Part shown: piece after piece, positions 1 through 6,243 of the stretch
Position numbering within the stretch: position 1 is the stretch's first letter
How the letters are laid out: every line of letters starts with the position of its first letter
Assembly: GCA_027596195.1 (NCBI GenBank)
Contig: JADGJG010000756.1
Span: 1 to 12,932, forward strand
From: Podochytrium sp. JEL0797
Taxonomy: Eukaryota; Chytridiomycota; Chytridiomycetes; Chytridiales; Chytriomycetaceae
Length of the DNA: 12,932 nt
Direction: 5' to 3'
Made by a program: the position numbers and the translations under genes
Notes under the pieces: model-generated
The model's input: only the letters and a program-made list of their open reading frames with translations
Told to the model about the DNA's origin: nothing
Database searches by the model: none

Positions 1-65
<65 letters not shown>
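1..65. repeat. 65-base C homopolymer at the window edge
   Basis: The first 65 bases are uninterrupted C. On the minus strand this is a G run lying just beyond the last visible exon of the RhoGAP gene, inside its presumed intron. It is not a telomere-type repeat, because no T or A interrupts it. A run this long and pure at a contig end is most simply a sequencing or assembly artefact, though a real homopolymer tract cannot be excluded from sequence alone. Confidence 0.9.
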
Positions 66-66
<1 letters not shown>

Positions 67-111
67 TCAGCAAACTCGATCCAATAAAAGAAAAGATAGA
101 AAGGCGAATAC

Positions 112-1588
112 CAATGGCTATGGCATCCAAAGGATCCCAAAACTGATCAGGGACAAACTTTCCCTGCACACTGGATAAAAACTTTTTCAACAAGCTCGCC
201 ACCGTGGCACTTGTTTCCCCATCCAACTGGATAGCAAACCCAACTGTACTGTAGAACCCCTCTCCACCCCACAAGCCCTCTCCCCTCCCAAGCTCCTCCT
301 TCTCCAATGTCACCAAACTGTTTTTCGAGCTTTCTCGCGAAACCCCCACCAATTCGTCATTCGATCCCATCGCCGCAGCCGTACTCACATTCATCAACTC
401 GACCTCCTTTCCCTTCCCTTTAATGGAAACTTTCTCCCCCACAGGTGCAAGACCGACACTCACCTTTCGACCCATTTCAACCACGTTGAAAATGAACCCC
501 GGCTCCATTGTCAACTCTCCGTCGCCGTCATCCGCCGCTTGACTCAACCCACTGCTCCTCCTCCTCCTCGCCGCGCCACTCATACTATCCCTCCTTGACA
601 AAACCAGACTGCCACGTCTCGACAATGTTCCCTTCGCAACCCCACCCGTCTCGCCCTCCTGAAACTTTTGCATCCACATTTTCACTCGCTTGACACTTCC
701 CGGAACGCGATAAAGCCCTTCCGTTGCCAACAACTCCATACGCTCCAAATACTCAATACACTGCACAACCACATCAGGTATCCCATTCTTTCCCCCAACC
801 GCAGCCGCCTCAATCACAGTCGTATGGAACACCGGGCCGATTTCGAAATCGTCGTCCATTGCGGATTTGGGCGACGAAGTCCCAGGTGCAGGGGAAGAAG
901 TGGATCCCCCGGAAGTAACCGATCCCAACGCGTTTGAAAATAATTGAATAAAGGATCCGCGTCGCGAACGGGTGGTGGCTGACGGGGTGGTGGCTGACGG
1001 GGTGGTGAGGGCGGAATTTCCAGGCGGCGACGCGGTTGCGGCAGTGCCGGCGGTGCCAAGATGGGGATTCGCGCTGAAGGATCTACGGCGCGCGAAACTG
1101 AGGAAAGAGCCTGTTGGGTTGGTGGTGGAGATGGGAGAGTTTGGGTGGAGGGACGATGAGTTTGTATGGGTTGTATGTGTGGGGCTGAGAGTTGACGAAG
1201 GGGTTGTGGAAGTGGAAGTGGAAGAGCGAGGATTGTTGGAAATGGAGTAGGAAGCGGCGCGATTCAAGTCCGTTGGAGTTAAATTTCTGGGTTTGACGCG
1301 TTTTAGGCGCGATTCGATTCAAAGCAAACTCAACTGCTTGGCTGGCCTTCCCATACTCGCTGCTGTATTGGACACGATAGATTTGATTTTCAATAGCATG
1401 GATGGGGCTGCAGCATCCAACGCCGGCGATGGCACGTCCGGAATCGAGGGAGCCAGCTGGACGCGTAAAGAAATCTGCTCTGCACCTACGCTCTTTGAGC
1501 GTTTGCGTCGGATGGTGACCGGCGGAAGATCGGATGTTCCTGGAATCTCGAGAGATGACATATCAGACATTTCTATTTGATTTTTCAT
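112..1588 (-). CDS. RhoGAP-domain protein, 3' end missing (contig edge)
   Basis: Predicted GTPase-activating protein for Rho-family small GTPases, acting in the cytoplasm or at membranes on polarity and actin control. The proposed model has two visible exons, 1588-1335 and 1286-112, giving 476 residues before the contig edge. The 48-nt intron (1334-1287, donor GTTGAGT, branch-like CTAAAAC, acceptor CCCAG) removes an in-frame TGA at 1321-1319 and keeps frame. Residues 1-250 are Ser/Thr/Pro-rich and probably disordered. RhoGAP sequence begins at about residue 253 with [14 protein letters not shown], followed by [10 protein letters not shown], whose R278 matches the family's catalytic arginine finger. 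A 146-residue low-complexity insert (297-442) follows, then the domain resumes with [10 protein letters not shown] and FVPDQFWD. The exon appears to end at a GTATTC donor (111-110); the rest of the domain is off the contig. ATGs at 1570 and 1561 are alternative starts. Domain identity is firm; exon 1 and the exact start are less so. Confidence 0.83.
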
Positions 1589-1621
1589 TGTTTCGCCAGT
1601 CTTCAAAAAACGACCTTTCCC
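1589..1621. promoter_or_regulatory. Very short divergent intergenic region (RhoGAP / HAP3)
   Basis: Only 33 bp separate the most upstream RhoGAP ATG (minus, 1588) from the HAP3 ATG (plus, 1622). Any promoter here must serve both directions and probably extends into one or both coding regions or the first RhoGAP exon. I see no TATA box in the gap. If the RhoGAP protein really starts at 1570 or 1561, the gap is 51 or 60 bp, still very short. Confidence 0.5.
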
Positions 1622-2467
1622 ATGGACGTCCCAGATGAAAACCCGAACCTCGAGAAAGACCGGCTGCTCCCCATCGCCAACGTATCGCGCCTGATGAAGC
1701 GTGCGCTGCCTGAAAATGCAAAGATTGCAAAGGATGCCAAGGTTGGGTTGTTTCCTCTTCCTCTTATACTCGAAGTAACCTCTCTCCCTCCCAACACATG
1801 TACTGATCTTCTTCTCTTACTCGAATCAATCCCTCCCTCTCAACTGTCTCCAGGATTGCCTCCAGGAGTGCGTGTCTGAATTCATCAGCTTCGTGACCTC
1901 GGAAGGTACACGCCCCGCTGTCAAACTCACCCTGTCGCCCGCATCCCCCCTCCCTCCACCCATCATCACGCATTCATTCATCGAACGATTCCAGCCTCGG
2001 ATCGCTGCGCCGTCGACAAGCGGAAGACCATTGGCGGCGAAGACATCCTGTTTGCCCTCCAGTCGCTCGGATTCGACAACTACCACGACACCCTCAAAAC
2101 ATATCTGATCAAATACCGCGAGGTATGCATCCTCTCTATGCCTTCGTTGTGTGGCCCAATCGAGTGTCGAGTGACTAAAAATTCGGGCAATCCAGAACGC
2201 AAAGAGCGAACGGCCATCAAACCGCGAGGAGCAGATTGCGCATGCCATGTGAGTGTTTACGGATTGGGGCCTGTGGTTCGAAGCGTGTCGCGCACTTGGA
2301 GGGGGGTCTAATGGTCCCGTGGTAGGGAGAACGCGTCGGGGGCGAACGATGCTGCGCTCCGCGCTTTCGAACAGCAACAGCAACAGTTTCAACGTCACCA
2401 AACAGAAATGATGATGAGGCAACAACAGCAACAGCAGCAGCAGCAACCGCACAACCGCGACGAATAA
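1622..2467 (+). CDS. HAP3: CCAAT-binding factor subunit HAP3 / NF-YB
   Basis: Histone-fold subunit of the heterotrimeric CCAAT-binding complex; it pairs with the NF-YC/HAP5 subunit and recruits NF-YA/HAP2 in the nucleus. Five exons: 1622-1741, 1854-1905, 1995-2122, 2196-2248 and 2326-2467, giving 164 residues. Introns are 112, 89, 73 and 77 nt, all GT-AG. The first donor is an unusual GTTGGG; the last two introns carry CTAA-type branch sites. The core is nearly textbook: [20 protein letters not shown] at residues 13-32, [18 protein letters not shown] across exons 2-3, then [19 protein letters not shown] and YLIKYRE. This is the highly conserved NF-YB histone fold. The tail is Gln-rich (QQQQQ, then an eight-Gln run), a feature common in activation regions. 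The start is the first ATG upstream of the core. Its promoter appears shared with the divergent RhoGAP gene. Confidence 0.96.
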
Positions 2468-2487
2468 CTGTTTTGGTTTTTGCGCAT

Positions 2488-2778
2488 TCAAGCAATCAAA
2501 ATAAAGAGGGGTTTGGTGGAGTCGTGATTCTGTTGTGATTCCGTGGTGATTCTGTGAAATCTTCTACCAAAACACAGCCCCATTAAAAATTCAGCAGCTC
2601 TTGCACCTTTAGCGCTCCATTCTGCCACAGTTTCTTTGATTTCTGCATTCCTGCGTCTGTCGTCGAAGAATTCAACAATCGTCGCCCCCTCCTCCTGACG
2701 CCACGCAATCCTCGCATGTATCCCACACTTCTTTTTACACCAAAGTGAAGTTTCAAAGAGTGAATGAACGCCCCTTCT
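2488..2778 (-). pseudogene. Unassigned 96-codon open frame, possible gene remnant
   Basis: A minus-strand frame is open from just after an in-frame stop (2781-2779) down to a TGA at 2490-2488. Its only in-frame ATG is late, at codon 69 (2574-2572), so it is not a simple complete gene. The translation looks protein-like, charged and not repetitive: WCKKKCGIHARIAW, then EEGATIVEFFDDRRRNAEIK, then AEWSAKGARAAEFLMGLCF. It lies tail-to-tail with HAP3, ending 21 bp beyond the HAP3 stop codon and overlapping the AATAAA of that gene. I do not recognise the family. It could be a last exon whose upstream exons I cannot find, a decayed gene or mobile-element fragment, or chance. Confidence 0.3.
2500..2505 (+). 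terminator. AATAAA polyadenylation signal of HAP3
   Basis: A canonical AATAAA lies 33 bp downstream of the HAP3 stop codon, at a normal distance for 3'-end formation. Confidence 0.6.
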
Positions 2779-3030
2779 TCATCCCAATCTGACGAATTTT
2801 TATTTATTTAATTTCTGTGTATTACTTTACAATTATTCCTGGGAATCCCCCTCTTTTCTCTTTCCTTCATACTTTTTTTCTGTCCCAATCACCCTCCCCC
2901 TTTTTCCTTTCTAATTCACTCGAATACGGGCCTCTGATCCAGTGATCCATAAAGACACATTGATCCAGAAAAGAGTGGGAGGGTGGAAGACAGCGAGTGG
3001 CTCTGGCCCCGGTTCCATTTGCTTTGCAAA

Positions 3031-3056
3031 TTTTTGGCACATGACGCATCACGTGC
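3031..3056 (+). promoter_or_regulatory. Distal inverted E-box element upstream of chitinase A
   Basis: Contains CACGTG at 3050-3055, facing a CACATG at 3038-3043. The block from 3036 to 3057 (GGCAC to GTGCC) is an imperfect palindrome matching its own reverse complement at 18 of 22 positions, a layout suited to paired bHLH-type sites. It lies about 300 bp before the chitinase A start codon and recurs 210 bp downstream. Confidence 0.4.
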
Positions 3057-3240
3057 CATAGCCACCCATTTGTCAACGCCTCCCGCGCTGTTTCAAGAAT
3101 GGATCGAGATGGAACTTGCCATGGCACATCAGCAAACAGGTCCTAGCTTTATTAGCAAGCTAAAAGGGATTCCTAATGGGACGGGCTCATGCAGGGCAAA
3201 GAAGAGGGGCAGCCCCGGCCATGAGATCCACAAATTAAAT

Positions 3241-3266
3241 TTTTTGGCCCATGACTGCTCACGTGC
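3241..3266 (+). promoter_or_regulatory. Proximal E-box element upstream of chitinase A
   Basis: Second copy of the element at 3031-3056: 22 of 26 bases match, including TTTTTGGC, CATGAC and TCACGTGC. CACGTG is at 3260-3265, about 94 bp upstream of the chitinase A ATG and 36 bp before the TATA-like site. Retention of both half-sites in two copies supports a real transcription-factor site, but the factor is unknown. Confidence 0.4.
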
Positions 3267-3300
3267 TTCTGGCATGCCAGAGACAAGCCCAGTGGCACCC

Positions 3301-3306
3301 TATAAT
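3301..3306 (+). promoter_or_regulatory. TATA-like box of chitinase A
   Basis: TATAAT at 3301, followed by TTAAAA at 3310-3315, sits 53-58 bp before the ATG at 3359. The stretch that follows is pyrimidine-rich, which would suit a short 5' leader. Confidence 0.4.
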
Positions 3307-3358
3307 CCCTTAAAAGGCGACGCTCCCGGCGCCTTCCCTCTCCATCAACTTCCTCTCC

Positions 3359-5961
3359 ATGCAACTTCTCTCCCTCGTCTCGCTTGCCATTGTGGCAGTT
3401 CAATCCGTCGCTGCCCTTGCGACCCCACCCGTCGGCGACAAGTTTGCCGGTGAGTTTTAACTTTTGCGTATCCCTCTCCCCTCCCATCTCACTCTCGTCT
3501 TTCAGGTGGTTACGTCCTCTTCGGGAGCCCCGAAAAGCTCAAACTCCTGGCCCAGAGCGCTGCCACGCTCCCCGTCAACCGCGTCTGGCTCTCATTCGCA
3601 CGCCCAGACATGTACTACATCCCTGGCTCCAACAGTCTCGTCGGCGTCGGCTTGAACTACAACGAAACCCAGACGGACCACGGGTTCGCCGAGATTAAGC
3701 AATATGTTCAGCAGCTTCAGGCCGGTGGTGTGGAAGTGTTCATGTCGATGGGAGGATGGGACTACAACTGCTGGTGAGTCTTCAATTCATCTTCTCCTTA
3801 CTACATTGAACCTCATTCTAACGCGTTCTTGTTTTTCAAAAGGCCATGGGCATACGCCCAATACTCCATCTTCAACTACGGTTCCACCACCGCAACCTTC
3901 CAATCCACCATCCAAAAGTACGGCGGCGGAACCATGGCCGGATGCAACGAAGCCAACCAGTTCTGTTATGCGTGCGAGCCTCCTTCGAACGGCAACACCC
4001 CAGACTCTTTTGCTGTCTTCCCGGAGCCCGCCAACTCTGCGACCTGGAAGCAAGCCCAGGCGTACGTCACTGCCAACAACAAGATGGGAGAGGCGCCTGT
4101 CTGGCACCCAGAGCTGATCGGAGGCGCGTCTTTCTCGTCCCCGACCAGTGGAGGAGTGAAGACGGTTCCGGGAAGCTCGACGTGGTCCACCTTGAACCGC
4201 GACCCGTACCAAGATTTTGTCTACATGGCCAAGGATTTGGGTCTGGACGGTATCGACCTTGACGTGAGTAGTCTGTTTTTTTTGCTCGGTTCGCACATTC
4301 TAAACATTTTCTCCACGCAGTACGAAGAGTTCTGGCATGCCGATATTTTCAAAAAGGATGCGTCTGCTCAGCAAAACTGCGGAAACGGGTGCACTTTGTT
4401 CCAGACGGTGTTCAAGTACTCCGCGATCCTCGAAGACATGAGACTCAACATCCAATCCATCTACCCAACGCTGAAGTTGTCTACCGCTGCGTCCGCTGCT
4501 GGAGCCTGGGCCGGAACCTGGTGGGGTGGAAACCTCAAGGGAATCACGTTGAACATGATTCCTTCATACCCCGATCTTGTTAGCTTTGTCGGAACTGGTG
4601 CCAACGCTGGAGGCTGGAACGTCATGTCTTACGACTTGTCCAACTCGGCCGTCAACTGCCCACCGGCACCCGCCTCATGCTCCCTCGATGGTCAAGTCCA
4701 GTTCTACATGGCGCAGTACGCTGCCGCTGGAGTTGCCGCCAACGTCGGATACGAGCTCGGAACCCCCGCTTACCCCCCACCCTCGGACGCATCGCACCAG
4801 ATGCCCCTCTCTAACTCCCTCGCCGGTGCCATCCTCTCTAACACCCAACCGTACTACAACGGTGGTTTCTTCTGGGAACTCTTCAAGCCGCAAGGAACCA
4901 GCGCCGACGCTCCCGTGAATGCCCTCGCCCAAGCTCTCTGCAAGAAGGTCTTGGGAGCCAACACCCCACGTTGCTCCGGTTCTCTCCCAGTTTTGAATGA
5001 CGCCGAGCTTCCTGGATCCTCCGACGCCATCCCTGTCACCCCCACCCCTGCTGGTCCCGCACCAGTTGGCCCGCAACCATGTGCCACCCCCTTCAACGTT
5101 TCCACCCAATACCTGGCCGGAAACACTGTTTCGTACCAGGGATACAACTACATCGTCGCGTACTACCCAGCTCTTGGTACTCTCCCCACCACTCCTTCTG
5201 CTGGATGGTCTCAGCAGGGTATCTGTATCGCACCTGCCAGCAGCACGTCTGCCGCTCCCGTCGCTTCCGCCACGTCTGCTGTGGTCAAGACGAGCACCAC
5301 GACCGCGGCCGCTCCTGTTACCACCGCCACCACGGCGCCCGCTGTCCAAACCACTAGCACAAGTGCTGTTGTTAAGCCCACCACTGCTGCTGCGACCACG
5401 GCTGCTGCGACCACGGCTGCTGCCACCACGGCTGCTGCCACCACGGCTGCTGCCACCACTGCCGCTGCGACCACGGCTGCTGCCACCACTGCCGCTGCGA
5501 CCACGGCTGCTGCCACAACCGCCGCTGGATCTCAAGCCACTCCATGCTACCCAGCCTTCGTTCTCGGAACCGCCTACAACGGTGCCGCCCAAGTCTCCTA
5601 CAACAACGTCAACTACGTGTCCAAATGGTGGGAGTCTGGCACCGCGACCCCAGACGTTGCCGGTGACGGCGGTTGGTCCGCTCAAGGCCCCTGTGGATCC
5701 GGCGCCCCAGCCACCACCGCTGCTGTCAAGACCACCACTGCCGCTGTTGTCCCCGTTACCTCAACGACTGCTGCCGTCGTCAAGACCACTGCTGTTGTCC
5801 CACCCACCACGGCTGCCGCTCAACCCACCACGGCTGCCTCCGGATCTATTGTTGGCCAAGTTTGCCCCACGTACTCTGCCTCGCAGTGTGTGAGTGGTAC
5901 CATGTATGTCTGTGGTGGCGCCGGTCCATACGCGTGGGCGGTGTGGTACACGGGCTGCTGA
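3359..5961 (+). CDS. Secreted GH18 chitinase with CBM5/12-like modules (copy A)
   Basis: Predicted extracellular chitinase that cleaves beta-1,4 N-acetylglucosamine links. Four exons: 3359-3449, 3506-3773, 3843-4263 and 4321-5961, giving 806 residues. Introns are 56, 69 and 57 nt. Residues 1-21 form a signal peptide (MQLLSLVSLAIVAVQSVAA). The GH18 domain spans about 25-490: an SMGGW strand motif ending just before intron 2, the catalytic motif DGIDLDYEEFW with acid E262, and WNVMSYDLSN. Two Cys-bounded chitin-binding modules follow at 514-562 (AGNTVSYQGYNYIVAYYP) and 669-718 (QVSYNNVNYVSKWWESG). Between them lies a Thr/Ala linker with about ten TTAAA repeats. A four-Cys module (775-806) closes the protein. 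The third intron splits the catalytic motif between D260 and Y261. The start is supported by the signal peptide and by the identical first-exon length in the adjacent paralogue, 283 bp downstream. Confidence 0.93.
4264..4320 (+). other. Chitinase A intron 3, stop-free and a multiple of three
   Basis: This 57-nt GT-AG intron (donor GTGAGTAG, branch-like TTCTAAAC, acceptor CGCAG) contains no in-frame stop, so unspliced message still codes through. Retention would insert 19 mostly hydrophobic residues between D260 and Y261 of the GH18 catalytic motif. The paralogue has an intron at the same position and phase, but it is 88 nt and would break the frame; that homology supports this being an intron. 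Confidence 0.85.
5380..5526 (+). repeat. 15-bp coding minisatellite (TTAAA linker repeat)
   Basis: About ten tandem 15-bp units encode Thr-Thr-Ala-Ala-Ala in the linker between the two CBM5/12-like modules of chitinase A. Units differ mostly at third bases (ACG/ACT, GCG/GCC), so the peptide is uniform. The linker is probably flexible and O-glycosylated. Copy B lacks this array. Confidence 0.95.
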
Positions 5962-6022
5962 GTCGGTCCCGGGTAGAAATTGTGTTTTTTGTTATGTTTC
6001 TATGTTGGGTAAAAGTAATAAG

Positions 6023-6028
6023 AATAAA
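6023..6028 (+). terminator. AATAAA polyadenylation signal of chitinase A
   Basis: AATAAA lies 62 bp after the chitinase A stop codon in an A-rich stretch. The remaining roughly 215 bp up to the copy B start must contain the copy B promoter; I found no E-box (CACGTG) or clear TATA box there. Confidence 0.6.
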
Positions 6029-6243
6029 GAAGAAGATGTTAGAAGTTAGTTTTGATGTGCTGTGCCACGCATCCCACTACCTCCATCCGGGTTTCTGATA
6101 CGAACTTCGTAAACGCGATGACGCTTAACACGTTTAATCATCCAGGTTCAATAATATCATTCTCAAACGTTCAACTCCAAACCAAAAACGGTACAAGAAG
6201 GGCGGTGGCTTCACCAAGATTCTTTTTTTCGCTAAATCCACTC

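Larger units (their letters stand above)
2779..3358. other. Intergenic region upstream of chitinase A, no gene seen
   Basis: About 580 bp with AT-rich and pyrimidine-rich patches and no reading frame that looks like a protein. The overlapping frames at 2983-3453 (plus) and 2867-3127 (minus) have unconvincing composition, and the former runs out of frame into the chitinase signal peptide. The recognisable content is a pair of E-box elements and a TATA-like site, annotated separately; the region is best read as the chitinase A promoter. Confidence 0.6.

Noticed and set aside
1..65. Telomere at the left end
   Set aside because: A telomere would show a mixed unit such as CCCTAA; here only C is present.
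1083..1322. Short minus-strand frame overlapping the RhoGAP gene
   Set aside because: It needs a TTG start, is low-complexity, and overlaps the much longer stop-free RhoGAP frame.
1826..2491. 221-codon frame antisense to HAP3
   Set aside because: It lies across exons and introns of a confidently identified gene, and its Leu runs are the reverse of the Gln codons.
2983..3453. 156-codon plus-strand frame in the chitinase A promoter
   Set aside because: It overlaps the signal-peptide exon in a different frame, lacks protein-like composition and contains the regulatory elements.
5211..5516. Antisense frame encoding an Ala/Val repeat
   Set aside because: This is only the reverse strand of the TTAAA-coding minisatellite.
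4675..5685. 336-codon open frame antisense to chitinase A
   Set aside because: It is a shadow of the C/T-rich third positions and the repeat linker of the real gene. Its product is Gly/Ser/Arg low-complexity and has no domain.
3829..5961. Chitinase A as a single 710-codon exon
   Set aside because: It would lack a signal peptide and read through intron 3. The paralogue, the splice sites and the intact DGIDLDYEE motif support a four-exon model.
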